From positions 1 through 32,148 of the forward strand of contig JACXUY010000018.1 in assembly GCA_014763665.1 (NCBI GenBank): 32,148 bases of DNA, read 5' to 3'. The translations under genes were made by a program, and so were the position numbers. The notes under the pieces are model-generated. The model did no database searches. It had not been told where the DNA came from and saw nothing but the letters and a program-made list of their open reading frames with translations. Each line of letters begins with the position of its first letter. Within the stretch, counting starts at the first letter, position 1. This stretch comes from Gammaproteobacteria bacterium. GTDB lineage: Bacteria; Pseudomonadota; Gammaproteobacteria; Thiomicrospirales; Thiomicrospiraceae. Positions 1 through 8,556 of the stretch are shown piece by piece.

Positions 1-10
1 TGAGGGTCAT
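1..10 (-). CDS. Possible start of a CDS leaving the window (3 codons)
   Basis: On the minus strand an ATG at 10-8 reads M-T-L before the edge. It is preceded by GGAG with a 7-nt gap and, about 35 nt further up, by an extended -10-like TGCTACAAT (TACAAT at 45-50). Only three codons are visible, so no product can be named. The call rests on the spacing of ribosome-binding site and promoter alone. Confidence 0.3.
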
Positions 11-527
11 GGTGAGACTCCAGAAAGCGTATTTAGTGGGGGTAATTGTAGCATGAGTTGCGTTTTTTGAGCCTGTTGGGCGAATGGGGGATATATGTCG
101 GGAATCGACTGATTATCAAAGTTTCTTATCAACAAATCAGGACTGTTTTTTGCCATTCTTCTCAGTTTGGTCATGGCAACTTATTGGTGCTGGTATCTCT
201 CTTTGCCCATTGAGTGGCAGTACGACGCCGACATTGTATTTTTGCCTCTTGTTGCAGGATGGTGAGAATCTCAGCCGTCAATGAGGTACAGGAATTTTAA
301 GTAATTGCAACTCATTTAATTAGTGGAGTCTCGATATCAAAAGAACACAAGGGATTGGTCACAGATCAAAGTAGTGATGAATCCTGAGAATTAGGCGCGC
401 GTAACCTTAAAAGGCGCAGCATGATTTTTACGACAACTAGCTTGAAAAACACCGCTTTCCTTAGCCGCTAGCGTGCCAATTCCTCTATAATAGTTGGATA
501 ACTTGCTAATACTTACCTAATCACTTA
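11..527. other. Intergenic stretch without a supported gene
   Basis: Short open frames exist here, including a 66-codon plus-strand frame at 84-284 and a 42-codon start-less minus-strand frame at about 383-510. None has a good ribosome-binding site or a recognisable protein family. The left end probably carries the promoter of a leftward gene, and the right end holds the promoter of the gene at 528. I see no tRNA-like fold or transposon end. Confidence 0.5.
486..491 (+). promoter_or_regulatory. Candidate -10 box for the YbhN-like/GT9 pair
   Basis: A perfect TATAAT lies 36 nt before the ATG at 528. No good -35 hexamer sits at 16-18 nt, so this is a half-supported promoter. Confidence 0.4.
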
Positions 528-1469
528 ATGAAAATTGCCCTTGCTTGGTTAAAAGTTGTTTTTTCGATTGGCTTATTGTGGCTGATTTTTGATCGACTTG
601 ATAACGAACAACTCTGGTCTAATATCAGCCATATTGGTCTAGCAACCTTACTATTAGCCCTGCTACTGCAATTGGCTAGCACACTAACCGCTGCTTATCG
701 CTGGAGTTTGATTCAACAATGGTTAGGCGATCCACCCGATACCCGCTTCTATGCCAAAAGCTATTTTAAAGGTTCGTTATTTAACCAATTACTACCAACC
801 AGTATTGGCGGTGATGCCTATCGTGTTTTGGAAAACGGTCATCGTATCAATAGCCCTAAAGAAGCCTTTTTTGGCGTCTTTATTGATCGCATTGCTGGTT
901 TATTAGGACTATTACTACTCAACGCGCTCGCCTTGTTTTGGTTGCCCGATTTGCTGCCCAGCAACATTACGATCACTATTGGTATCATATTGGTTATCGG
1001 GTTTTCTGGTGCACTTTTTGGACTTTGTTTACATAAACTACCGCGCTGGAAACTACCACTTTGGTCTAGCTTACAAAAATTATCTCGCCGATTCGCGCGC
1101 GTTTATCGTAATGCTCGAACCATTAGCATCCAACTCGGATTATCGGTGCTCACGCATTTATTTTCGATGTTAGTATTGATGACACTAGGACAATCTCTGG
1201 GATTAGAGTTTGAATTGATGGTTTATTTAGCGGTCATACCACCCGTTATTTTACTAACCCTACTACCTTTATCCTTTGCAGGCTGGGGCATTCGTGAAGG
1301 TGCTATGGTCGGCATTTTTGCCCTGATCGGCGCACCAGCTGAAGCGGTTTTAGCTATGTCGGTGATCTACGGACTAACGCTTGTTGCTGCCAGCTTGCCC
1401 GGATTATGGTTTTTTATTCACGACAAACAATGGTGGCAAAAGGGTCAATCATCTGTCACACCCCGCTAA
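528..1469 (+). CDS. YbhN/UPF0104 family (lysylphosphatidylglycerol synthase TM region-like) membrane protein
   Basis: This 313-residue protein is almost entirely hydrophobic, with about seven or eight predicted membrane segments. It carries the two signatures of the flippase-like UPF0104 family: N-Q-L-L-P-T-S-I-G-G-D-A-Y-R near residue 90 and F-A-G-W-G-I-R-E-G-A near residue 250. Family members include YbhN, AglD and the membrane half of MprF. They act in the inner membrane and are often linked to lipid or polyprenyl-glycan movement, but no exact substrate can be inferred. There is no soluble aminoacyl-transferase domain, so it is not a full MprF. The glycosyltransferase gene starts 15 nt downstream, so the two are probably co-transcribed and may act on the same lipid-linked glycan. 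The ATG has no clear Shine-Dalgarno sequence. Confidence 0.85.
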   Translation: MKIALAWLKVVFSIGLLWLIFDRLDNEQLWSNISHIGLATLLLALLLQLASTLTAAYRWSLIQQWLGDPPDTRFYAKSYFKGSLFNQLLPTSIGGDAYRVLENGHRINSPKEAFFGVFIDRIAGLLGLLLLNALALFWLPDLLPSNITITIGIILVIGFSGALFGLCLHKLPRWKLPLWSSLQKLSRRFARVYRNARTISIQLGLSVLTHLFSMLVLMTLGQSLGLEFELMVYLAVIPPVILLTLLPLSFAGWGIREGAMVGIFALIGAPAEAVLAMSVIYGLTLVAASLPGLWFFIHDKQWWQKGQSSVTPR

Positions 1470-1484
1470 CAAGGACGATTAACC

Positions 1485-2708
1485 ATGCGCGTTGATACCA
1501 TGCGCCAGCTCGATTACTGGCTCGGCATTCCCCTAACCTTTATCGCTAGTTTATGGGTTGCTGTTCAAGATTGGTTTCGCAACCAAGCCAGCCAAGAAGC
1601 ACCTGCCATTCAGCGCATTTTATTTGTTGAACTCTCGGAAATGGGCAGCACCATCATTGCCGACCCGGCCATGCGACGCGCTCGAGACAAGCTGAATGCG
1701 GAGCTCTATTTCGTTATTTTTGCTAAAAATCGCCCCAGTTTAGAGCTGTTAGATACAGTTCCGCGTGAAAATGTCTTTACATTAAGAGAGGACAATCTAT
1801 TCACCCTACTCTGGGATAGCCTGCGTTATCTCGTTTGGTGTCGTCGCAATAATATTGATACCGTCATTGATCTTGAACTTTTCTCGCGTGTTAGCGCATT
1901 ACTTACGGGACTATCGGGTGCATGGCGACGTGTGGGCTTTCACAGCTTCAATAATGAAGGGCTGTGGCGTGGGTTTATGCTGACCCACAAAGTGGCTTAC
2001 AACGCGCATCAGCATGTGGCTAAAAGCTTTGTTGCCTTGGTGTATAGCTTAGAGTGTGAAACTGATGAAGTGCCTTATGCCAAAATCCACATCAGTGACG
2101 ATGATATTGAACTGGCACAAGTCAGTGTCAGCGAGCAAGCCCAAGCGGAAATGCGCCAACGTATTGCCTTGCTTTGTCCCGATCAAACCCTAGCACATAA
2201 GCGAATTGTGCTCATTAATCCGAATGCTTCTGAGCTACTACCCCAACGTCGTTGGCCAAAAGAACGTTACGCAGAACTCATGCGCCGCTTGCTTGCACGT
2301 TTCGATGATATTGTGATACTGATTACCGGCGCACCAGCTGAACGCGAAGAAGCCGAAGCACTCAAACAACAGTGTAATAACGAACGCGTCATTAACTTTG
2401 CTGGTGGCGTTAAGTTTGCCGAATTGCCCACGCTATATACCATCAGCACCCTAATGGTCACCAACGATTCGGGACCAGGACATTTTTCGGCCATCACGCC
2501 ACTGAAAACTTTTGTGCTATTTGGACCCGAAACTCCGACACTTTATGGCTCTTTAGGTAACAGCACACCCATTTGGGCTGGTCTAGCTTGTGCGCCCTGT
2601 GTATCAGCATCAAACCACCGTAAAACACCCTGCTCACAACCCGTTTGTATGACTGCCATTAGTGTGGAGCAGGTTGAGTATATGGTCGCTTTTGAGCTGA
2701 GTCATTAA
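1485..2708 (+). CDS. Glycosyltransferase family 9 (heptosyltransferase-like)
   Basis: The 407-residue product resembles ADP-heptose:LPS heptosyltransferases (GT9, GT-B fold). An N-terminal Rossmann-like half starts at about residue 45 with [12 protein letters not shown]. The second half begins with L-I-N-P-N-A-S and has the donor-site motif [11 protein letters not shown] near residue 325, followed by F-G-P-E-T-P. A hydrophobic stretch at residues 11-30 may tether it to the inner membrane. The C-terminal Cys cluster C-A-P-C-V-S around residue 363 is common in GT9 proteins of unknown acceptor. AAGGA lies 9 nt before the ATG. It probably adds a sugar to LPS core or another envelope glycan, but the acceptor cannot be read from sequence and its neighbours are not a standard waa cluster. 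Confidence 0.85.
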   Translation: MRVDTMRQLDYWLGIPLTFIASLWVAVQDWFRNQASQEAPAIQRILFVELSEMGSTIIADPAMRRARDKLNAELYFVIFAKNRPSLELLDTVPRENVFTLREDNLFTLLWDSLRYLVWCRRNNIDTVIDLELFSRVSALLTGLSGAWRRVGFHSFNNEGLWRGFMLTHKVAYNAHQHVAKSFVALVYSLECETDEVPYAKIHISDDDIELAQVSVSEQAQAEMRQRIALLCPDQTLAHKRIVLINPNASELLPQRRWPKERYAELMRRLLARFDDIVILITGAPAEREEAEALKQQCNNERVINFAGGVKFAELPTLYTISTLMVTNDSGPGHFSAITPLKTFVLFGPETPTLYGSLGNSTPIWAGLACAPCVSASNHRKTPCSQPVCMTAISVEQVEYMVAFELSH

Positions 2709-2714
2709 AGCCGA

Positions 2715-2745
2715 TTGCACTAAATTCGTGAATTCAGGTTATAAT
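2715..2745 (+). promoter_or_regulatory. Promoter of the cyclophilin-lpxH pair
   Basis: TTGCAC (2715-2720) and a perfect TATAAT (2740-2745) are separated by 19 nt. Transcription would start near 2752. This is downstream of the longest possible ATG of the next gene at 2728 and supports the shorter start at 2782. Confidence 0.55.
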
Positions 2746-2781
2746 TTCGTTTCTGATTTATTTATTAAGGAGCATGCCAAC

Positions 2782-3345
2782 ATGCGTCGTTTTTTAGCTG
2801 TGTTAGGAGTTTTATTCGCCATGTCAAGCACCGAAGTCTTAGCTGATAACCCAAAAGTGTTATTCAAAACCAACCATGGTGATATTACAGTGGAACTTTA
2901 TGCCGATAAAGCCCCTAAAACGGTTGCTAATTTTTTAACTTATGTCAAAAACGGCCATTACAATGGCACTATTTTTCATCGTGTGATTAAAGATTTCATG
3001 ATTCAAGGTGGTGGTTTCACCCCAGATATGAACCAAAAACCCACCCTTGCACCCGTTGAAAATGAAGCCGATAATGGACTTAAAAACACTATTGGTACCA
3101 TCGCTATGGCTCGTACCAATGACCCGCATTCTGCGACTGCTCAATTCTTTATCAACACCAACAATAACGACTTTCTCGACTTCCGTGAGAAAACGCCTCG
3201 CGCTTGGGGGTATGCCGTATTTGGTAAAGTGGTCGATGGCATGAAAACAGTGAATGAAATTCGTAGTGTCGCAACCGGTCGGAGTGGCATGCATCAAGAC
3301 GTACCTAAAGAGCCAGTCATTATTCAAGAAGCACGTCAGCTTTAA
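2782..3345 (+). CDS. ppiA: Periplasmic cyclophilin-type peptidyl-prolyl isomerase
   Basis: The 187-residue protein is a cyclophilin, catalysing cis-trans isomerisation of X-Pro bonds during folding. The core motifs are [13 protein letters not shown], then [16 protein letters not shown] and V-F-G-K-V-V-D-G-M. The chosen start at 2782 gives a clean signal peptide (M-R-R-F-L, hydrophobic core, V-L-A cleavage before D-N-P), so it should act in the periplasm. AAGGAG lies 9 nt before this ATG. The frame is open upstream to an ATG at 2728, but that would spoil the signal peptide and falls before the likely transcription start. Cytoplasmic PpiB is less likely because of the signal peptide. lpxH follows after 19 nt. 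Confidence 0.92.
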   Translation: MRRFLAVLGVLFAMSSTEVLADNPKVLFKTNHGDITVELYADKAPKTVANFLTYVKNGHYNGTIFHRVIKDFMIQGGGFTPDMNQKPTLAPVENEADNGLKNTIGTIAMARTNDPHSATAQFFINTNNNDFLDFREKTPRAWGYAVFGKVVDGMKTVNEIRSVATGRSGMHQDVPKEPVIIQEARQL

Positions 3346-3364
3346 CCCTTTGCAGTTTAAGTCA

Positions 3365-4084
3365 ATGTCCCAACATATTTTATTCATTGCCGACGTTCAT
3401 CTGCCCCTGCAGGTGGACGCTTCCATCAGTCAGGTATTCCTAAACTTTATGCAGACCAAAGCGCTGGAAGCGCAGACTTTGTATATTTTAGGTGACTTGT
3501 TTGACGGCTGGATTGGCGATGATGTCGGGTTAGTGGCTTACGCCCCTTTCATTTCAGCGCTCGCTAAGTACACAGGAAGTGGACGATCGCTTTATGTGGG
3601 CTTGGGCAATCGAGATTTTCTCTTGAAGTCTGACTTTGCTCAAGCCACAGGAGCCATTTTGCTTGGCGATGAAACTGAAATCGAGCTAGGTAACGAAAAA
3701 GCAGTGCTACTGCATGGTGACACGCTATGCACCGATGATGTGGATTATCTAAAAATGCGCACTTTGTTTACCAATGCCGATTGGCAAGCGCAAGCCTTAC
3801 AGAAAAGTCCTACAGAACGCATGGCCATAGCTGAGCAATTAAAAGCGGCTAGTGAAGGTCAAAAAAGCATTAAAAGTGCTGTAGTAATGGATGCAACTCA
3901 AACTGGTATCGACGAATTACTCAGTCGCCATGCCAATGTGAAACACATCATTCATGGACATACCCATCGCCCTATGCAACACGCACCTTATCGAGGTGTC
4001 ACACGTTGGGTGTTGGGTGATTGGCGTCCAGAAACAGAGTATCTCTACTGGAATGGCCAACAACTCAAGCTAGAAAGCTTCTAA
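3365..4084 (+). CDS. lpxH: UDP-2,3-diacylglucosamine diphosphatase
   Basis: LpxH cleaves UDP-2,3-diacylglucosamine to lipid X and UMP at the cytoplasmic face of the inner membrane, the fourth step of lipid A synthesis. The 239-residue length fits the family. All calcineurin-type metal motifs are visible: D10-x-H12, G-D-L-F-D at 43-47, G-N-R-D at 81-84, H-G-D at 117-119 and H-G-H-T-H near 197. The frame is open upstream to 3254, but that extension overlaps the preceding gene by about 90 nt. The ATG at 3365 starts directly at the conserved I-L-F-I-A-D-V-H strand. Its ribosome-binding site is weak, so translational coupling to the cyclophilin gene is possible. Confidence 0.93.
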   Translation: MSQHILFIADVHLPLQVDASISQVFLNFMQTKALEAQTLYILGDLFDGWIGDDVGLVAYAPFISALAKYTGSGRSLYVGLGNRDFLLKSDFAQATGAILLGDETEIELGNEKAVLLHGDTLCTDDVDYLKMRTLFTNADWQAQALQKSPTERMAIAEQLKAASEGQKSIKSAVVMDATQTGIDELLSRHANVKHIIHGHTHRPMQHAPYRGVTRWVLGDWRPETEYLYWNGQQLKLESF

Positions 4085-4103
4085 GAATAATTAACGTTCT
4101 GGC

Positions 4104-4121
4104 ACTGCTTTCCTAAGCAGT
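4104..4121. terminator. Small hairpin between convergent genes
   Basis: ACTGCTT and AAGCAGT form a perfect 7-bp stem with loop TCCT between the ends of lpxH and the HDOD gene, overlapping the HDOD stop codon. No T-run follows on either strand, so terminator function is weakly supported. Confidence 0.3.
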
Positions 4122-4964
4122 CCCTAAAGATGAGTAAGTTTGTAATGCCATACGAACACCTTTAATATCTTTATCATCCAACATCAACGTATCGATACCA
4201 TCATTAAACTGCTCAGTCATTTCGACACCAATATAAGAACCCATTGAAGTCTCAGAGACTATGCCATTTGCCGTCTTGATCAACGCAACAAGAAGCCTAA
4301 CCTTTTCATTTGCAATTAAATCGCATCGAACCATATGATGATCGTAAATGGCTTCAGTTATCTCTGGAGATAAACTCCATTTTTTAGCCATTAATAAGCC
4401 CACAACAGCGTGATTGGTATTAAATAAGGCTTCTTCTTTTTCGATTGACGTTACTGGTAAGCTCAAAGATTGAAAGAAAACTTCGCTATAAGTCTTAGCA
4501 TCTTTACAAGAGAGTAAGAAAGCACCACAGTTATGGAAAAGACCACATAAATAGGCCTCATCAGGACTAACGCCATGCACACCATTAGCCAGTTCAGCCA
4601 TGCAAAAAGCCACATCGACCGAATTATCCATAATCTCACGAATCGTACCATTACCACCAAAAGCTTGTTTTAAAGCTGAAGCTAGCACCATGTTTTTCAA
4701 ATTCACCGTACCCAGAATGGCAACGGCTTGCGGAATAGTTTTAATGACTTGCTTAGGACGCATAGCTGGTGAATTGGCAATACGTAGCACACTCGCTGCT
4801 AGTAATGCATTTTTACTAATAATCGCTACCATATTCTGCGTATTAGGATAACGGCTAGAAACTTCATTATTAAGTGCAATGACTTCTTCGGGCAAATCGG
4901 GAATTTTCACACCCTGGATAACTTGGAAGGCGCGACGTAGTTTCTGCTCAAAAGTCTCTGACAT
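4113..4964 (-). CDS. HDOD-domain protein
   Basis: This 283-residue cytoplasmic protein consists of one HDOD domain, a catalytically dead relative of the HD phosphohydrolases. Typical features are L-R-I-A-N-S-P near residue 61, A-V-A-I-L-G near residue 80, the L-F-H-N-C-G segment where HD enzymes have H-D-I-G, and A-I-Y-D-H-H. HDOD proteins are linked to signalling, motility and cell-cycle control, but no partner is encoded nearby and no GGDEF, EAL or receiver domain is attached. A GAGGA-type ribosome-binding site precedes the ATG at 4964. It is divergent from ettA across an AT-rich 145-bp region that must hold both promoters. Confidence 0.85.
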   Translation of the reverse strand: MSETFEQKLRRAFQVIQGVKIPDLPEEVIALNNEVSSRYPNTQNMVAIISKNALLAASVLRIANSPAMRPKQVIKTIPQAVAILGTVNLKNMVLASALKQAFGGNGTIREIMDNSVDVAFCMAELANGVHGVSPDEAYLCGLFHNCGAFLLSCKDAKTYSEVFFQSLSLPVTSIEKEEALFNTNHAVVGLLMAKKWSLSPEITEAIYDHHMVRCDLIANEKVRLLVALIKTANGIVSETSMGSYIGVEMTEQFNDGIDTLMLDDKDIKGVRMALQTYSSLGTA

Positions 4965-5109
4965 GGTTTCCTCTCAAAAGCCATCCTAGTTAGGTATAGA
5001 TATTACACGCATAAACGATTGCAAAGCAACCCCTAAGTCGTTAACATCAACACCATTAGAGTAATTGTTATATACTTATTTTTTATTACTAAGGTTATGA
5101 TACGCTAAA

Positions 5110-6774
5110 ATGGCTCAATACATTTACACCATGAATCGTGTTGGCAAAGTCGTGCCACCCAAAAAACACATTCTGAAAGACATTTCTCTCTCCTTTTTTC
5201 CGGGTGCTAAAATTGGTGTACTCGGTCTGAATGGCTCAGGTAAATCGACTCTGTTAAAAATTATGGCAGGACTAGACACCAACATTGAAGGCGAAGCTCG
5301 CCCTATGCCGGGTATTAAAGTCGGTTACTTACCTCAAGAACCTCAGCTTGACCCGAATAAAACGGTTCGTGGTAACGTCGAAGAAGCGCTATCTCATATT
5401 AGTAATGCACAAGCAGAACTCGATGCTGTGTATGCGGCCTACGCCGAACCCGATGCTGACTTTGATGCTTTGGCAATTCGTCAGGCTGAATTAGAAAATA
5501 TTCTACAAGCCAGCGATGGACATAACCTAGAAAATCAACTTGAAATTGCTGGCGACGCCCTGCGCCTCCCACCATGGGATGCTGATGTGACGAAACTTTC
5601 GGGGGGTGAACGTCGTCGCGTGGCTTTATGCAAGTTACTCTTGTCTCGACCTGATATGTTGTTGCTGGATGAACCAACCAACCACTTAGATGCGGAATCC
5701 ATTGCTTGGTTAGAACAATTCTTGCATAACTATTCGGGTACCGTCGTTGCCGTTACCCATGACCGTTACTTCTTAGACAACGTCGCTGGTTGGATTCTAG
5801 AGCTAGACCGTGGCATGGGTATTCCTTATGAAGGCAATTACTCTGCTTGGTTAGAAGCAAAAGAACGTCGCCTAGAGCAAGAGTCTAAAGCTGAACAAGC
5901 TCATATCAAAAGCATGAAACAAGAATTAGAATGGGTGCGCACCAATCCCAAAGGTCGTCATGCCAAGTCTAAAGCGCGTATGGCTCGCTTTGAAGAATTA
6001 TCAAGCGTTGAATACCAAAAGCGTAATGAAACGAATGAAATTTTCATCCCTGTTGGTGAACGTTTGGGCAATAAAGTCATCGACTTCGATAACATCAGTA
6101 AAGGCTTTGCCGATCGTTTATTGATTGATAACTTCAGTGCCAGTATTCCACCTGGTGCGATTGTTGGTATTATCGGTCCTAATGGTGCGGGTAAATCTAC
6201 TTTCTTCAAAATGATTACGGGGGTTGATCAGCCCGATAGTGGCACAGTGAGTATTGGAGATACCGTTCAGCTTTCATATGTTGATCAAAGCCGCGACTCG
6301 TTAGACGATAACAAAACGGTTTTTGAAGAAATTTCTGACGGTTCAGATGTGATCACTGTCGGTAAGTTTGAACTTTCGGCACGATCTTACTGCGGACGCT
6401 TTAACTTTAAGGGCGGAGATCAAGGTAAATTTATTAAGGACTTATCGGGCGGTGAGCGTAATCGAGTGCATTTGGCTAAAACCTTGCGCACTGGCGGTAA
6501 CGTATTGTTACTCGATGAACCAACCAACGATCTAGATGTTGAAACCCTACGTGCCTTAGAAGAAGCGCTACTGGAATATCCGGGTACAGCCTTGGTCATC
6601 TCGCATGATCGCTGGTTCTTAGACCGTATCGCCACCCACATTATTGCCTTTGAAGGTGATAGCCATGTTGAGTTCTTTGCTGGTAACTATTCTGATTATG
6701 AAGAAGACTACAAACGACGCAAAGGTAGTGATGCTGGTCCGGTACGTATTAAATACAAACCCGTTATCCGCTAA
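5110..6774 (+). CDS. ettA: Energy-dependent translational throttle protein EttA (ABC-F)
   Basis: This 554-residue protein has two ABC ATPase domains and no membrane segment, as in the ABC-F family. Domain 1 has Walker A G-L-N-G-S-G-K-S-T (39-47), signature L-S-G-G-E-R-R-R-V and Walker B L-L-L-D-E-P-T-N-H-L-D. Domain 2 has G-P-N-G-A-G-K-S-T, L-S-G-G-E-R-N-R-V and L-L-L-D-E-P-T-N-D-L-D. The charged linker between them (about 240-300) is the tRNA-interaction motif. EttA binds the ribosomal E site and couples entry into elongation to the ATP/ADP ratio. Length and the N-terminal M-A-Q-Y-I-Y-T-M fit EttA rather than Uup or YheS. coaE begins 6 nt after its stop. AAGG is 15 nt from the ATG, rather far for a ribosome-binding site. 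Confidence 0.95.
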   Translation: MAQYIYTMNRVGKVVPPKKHILKDISLSFFPGAKIGVLGLNGSGKSTLLKIMAGLDTNIEGEARPMPGIKVGYLPQEPQLDPNKTVRGNVEEALSHISNAQAELDAVYAAYAEPDADFDALAIRQAELENILQASDGHNLENQLEIAGDALRLPPWDADVTKLSGGERRRVALCKLLLSRPDMLLLDEPTNHLDAESIAWLEQFLHNYSGTVVAVTHDRYFLDNVAGWILELDRGMGIPYEGNYSAWLEAKERRLEQESKAEQAHIKSMKQELEWVRTNPKGRHAKSKARMARFEELSSVEYQKRNETNEIFIPVGERLGNKVIDFDNISKGFADRLLIDNFSASIPPGAIVGIIGPNGAGKSTFFKMITGVDQPDSGTVSIGDTVQLSYVDQSRDSLDDNKTVFEEISDGSDVITVGKFELSARSYCGRFNFKGGDQGKFIKDLSGGERNRVHLAKTLRTGGNVLLLDEPTNDLDVETLRALEEALLEYPGTALVISHDRWFLDRIATHIIAFEGDSHVEFFAGNYSDYEEDYKRRKGSDAGPVRIKYKPVIR

Positions 6775-6780
6775 TCTAAA

Positions 6781-7428
6781 ATGAACAAACTTATTGATAC
6801 TCAGGGCGCTGTTCAACAGCGCCCTTTGATTGTCGGCTTGACAGGTGGCATTGCCAGCGGCAAAAGTATGGTCAGTCGTTATTTAGCCGAAATCCATGCT
6901 GTTCCAATTGTCGATACGGATGTGATTGCACGAGATCTGGTCAAGGTAGGAAGCCCAACACTTGATGAAATCATAGCTCACTTCGGCGTATCGATTGTGG
7001 ATAAACAAGGTAATCTCAATCGACGTCAGCTTCGCGATATCATTAGTCAGCATGCGCATGAGCGCCTCTGGCTCAATGCACTCATGCATCCGAGGATTTA
7101 CGATGCAGTCATGGCACATGTGAAGCAACTTTCAGCTTCACCTCACCCCTACATTGTGATTGTCATTCCCTTACTGAGCGCTGACAGTCCTTACCTAGAC
7201 CTACTCAACGCAGTTTGGGTCGTTGATTGCGATGAAGAACAGCAAAAGCAACACCTCATCGCACGCGATCAAATGAACGCCCAAATCGCACAACAACTGA
7301 TTGATGCTCAACCCAGTCGACAAGAAAGGCTCAACCTAGCAACAGCCATTATAGAAAACACTGGGTCAACTGATGAGCTGTTAGACAAGACAGAGCGGCT
7401 GCACCAACGCTTTATAAGCAATCACTGA
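6781..7428 (+). CDS. coaE: Dephospho-CoA kinase
   Basis: CoaE phosphorylates the 3'-hydroxyl of dephospho-CoA, the last step of CoA synthesis. The P-loop G-L-T-G-G-I-A-S-G-K-S is at residues 19-29, followed by V-D-T-D-V-I-A-R-D-L-V and the lid region R-D-Q-M-N-A. The 215-residue length is slightly long because about 15 residues precede the conserved start. An alternative TTG start at 6826 would begin at the conserved segment, directly after a strong hairpin at 6803-6825. Neither start has a clear Shine-Dalgarno sequence, so the ATG is kept with some doubt. The gene probably continues the ettA transcript. Its stop overlaps that of the convergent SPOR gene by 7 nt. Confidence 0.92.
   Translation: MNKLIDTQGAVQQRPLIVGLTGGIASGKSMVSRYLAEIHAVPIVDTDVIARDLVKVGSPTLDEIIAHFGVSIVDKQGNLNRRQLRDIISQHAHERLWLNALMHPRIYDAVMAHVKQLSASPHPYIVIVIPLLSADSPYLDLLNAVWVVDCDEEQQKQHLIARDQMNAQIAQQLIDAQPSRQERLNLATAIIENTGSTDELLDKTERLHQRFISNH
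6803..6825 (+). terminator. Strong hairpin at the ettA/coaE junction
   Basis: AGGGCGCTG and CAGCGCCCT form a 9-bp perfect GC-rich stem with loop TTCAA, followed by TTG ATT. It lies inside the first codons of coaE as annotated. It could attenuate transcription between ettA and coaE or hide the coaE start, but the T-run is short. Confidence 0.4.
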
Positions 7429-8456
7429 AGCTTTTCGACCAACTTCTGCACATCGGAAGCCTTACGAATCCAAGGACTAACCCCCAACTCCTGCTTCAAA
7501 CGCTCCGATGCTTTACGAGCTTCATCCCTTGACGTAAAACCGCCATAGGTTAACACATAGCGCGTTGAACCATTTGCCGTAACAGGTAACACACGAGCCA
7601 GGTCTGGTTTCTGACGAATTTTCTTCATCATGTCACTAAATGCATCCGCTTTGACACTACTGCCCAATTGGATAACCAGCGCATCTTTAGGCAAGTCAAA
7701 CAACCACTGATTAGGGTGTGCTTCTTTAGTGCTGGTCGCCGAGCTCTGGGTAGACCCAACCGCCATTTCGGCAATGACAGGAGCTGTTGGCTCAGTTACG
7801 GTCGGTGCTTGCAATGGCAAGTTAGTCGTTGCACCGCTGTTTGTTAAAGGAGCTATGGGTTGTATGGGAGCAGGCGACTGCACACGCATACGTTGATCCA
7901 ACAACTCAATGAGTTGTTTAAAACGCGCATCTAGCAAACTTTCGACTGAACTTGCTGGTGGATTAGTGGCTTGTGTCGTAGCAACATCAGTAACGCTATT
8001 TACGCTTACAGCAGGTGCGGCTGATTCAGTTAACTTTGCTTCACTTTTGTTGCTAACTTTTTCGGCAACTTCAGCCAATTCTTTTAAGTTGGTTTCTAAT
8101 TTGGCCAACTTCTCTTTTAAGGCCGCATTTTCACTGCTCACACTTTGTACTTGCTGATTGAGTTGGTAAAAGCCAAACCCACCTACCCCTACAAGCGTAA
8201 GCAATAGGGTTCCACCAAGTAACACACTCAACAACGTTGATGATGAAGAACGACCTTCACCAGCAGCCATTGACATGGGTTTTACCGTTGGTTTTTTTAC
8301 TTCTGGCATCACTTCCTCCGCTGCATTCAGCCAATCACTCAAACGATGTTGATTCGCACCCCGTGCCATTGACATATTCTTAGCTTGCTCTTCAATGGCT
8401 TCTAAAATACGATGACGGTCATCATCTTCAAAAAAATGTTCATCTTTAGCTTGCAA
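7422..8456 (-). CDS. SPOR-domain membrane protein (TTG start)
   Basis: The 344-residue protein has a hydrophilic acidic N-terminus, one membrane span at about 74-97, a coiled-coil stretch at about 103-135, a Pro/Thr/Ala-rich linker and a C-terminal SPOR domain at about 258-340. SPOR domains bind denuded septal peptidoglycan, so a role at the division site or in cell-wall handling is likely. The layout is bitopic with the SPOR domain in the periplasm. The start is TTG at 8456, chosen because AGGAGAGGA (8465-8473) sits at the right distance. The next ATG (residue 28) lacks this. It is not clearly FtsN or DamX. The end overlaps coaE by 7 nt. Confidence 0.82.
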   Translation of the reverse strand: MQAKDEHFFEDDDRHRILEAIEEQAKNMSMARGANQHRLSDWLNAAEEVMPEVKKPTVKPMSMAAGEGRSSSSTLLSVLLGGTLLLTLVGVGGFGFYQLNQQVQSVSSENAALKEKLAKLETNLKELAEVAEKVSNKSEAKLTESAAPAVSVNSVTDVATTQATNPPASSVESLLDARFKQLIELLDQRMRVQSPAPIQPIAPLTNSGATTNLPLQAPTVTEPTAPVIAEMAVGSTQSSATSTKEAHPNQWLFDLPKDALVIQLGSSVKADAFSDMMKKIRQKPDLARVLPVTANGSTRYVLTYGGFTSRDEARKASERLKQELGVSPWIRKASDVQKLVEKLQ

Positions 8457-8513
8457 TTGTTCGATCCTCTCCTAGCATCGCCATGATTGTCGCTCATTCA
8501 CACAAATATCTCC

Positions 8514-8519
8514 TATAAT
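8514..8519 (+). promoter_or_regulatory. -10 box upstream of the small membrane protein and ygfZ
   Basis: A perfect TATAAT lies 38 nt before the ATG at 8557. The -35 region is weak (TTGTCG at 21 nt). It would drive the two-gene unit with ygfZ. Confidence 0.4.
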
Positions 8520-8556
8520 AACCTATTGGACTAGACATCACAAACGGGGTTTCTCG

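Noticed and set aside
84-284. 66-codon plus-strand ORF
   Set aside because: No ribosome-binding site, no recognisable family and odd Cys/Ser/Leu-rich composition. The neighbouring minus-strand promoter signals explain the region better.
383-510. Minus-strand open frame ending C-R-K-N-H-A-A-P-F-K-V-T-R-A
   Set aside because: Protein-like look, but no in-frame start codon and no family recognised. Too short to support as a gene or remnant.
2728-2781. Longer N-terminus for the cyclophilin
   Set aside because: The -10 box at 2740-2745 lies inside it, and the signal peptide and AAGGAG fit the ATG at 2782.
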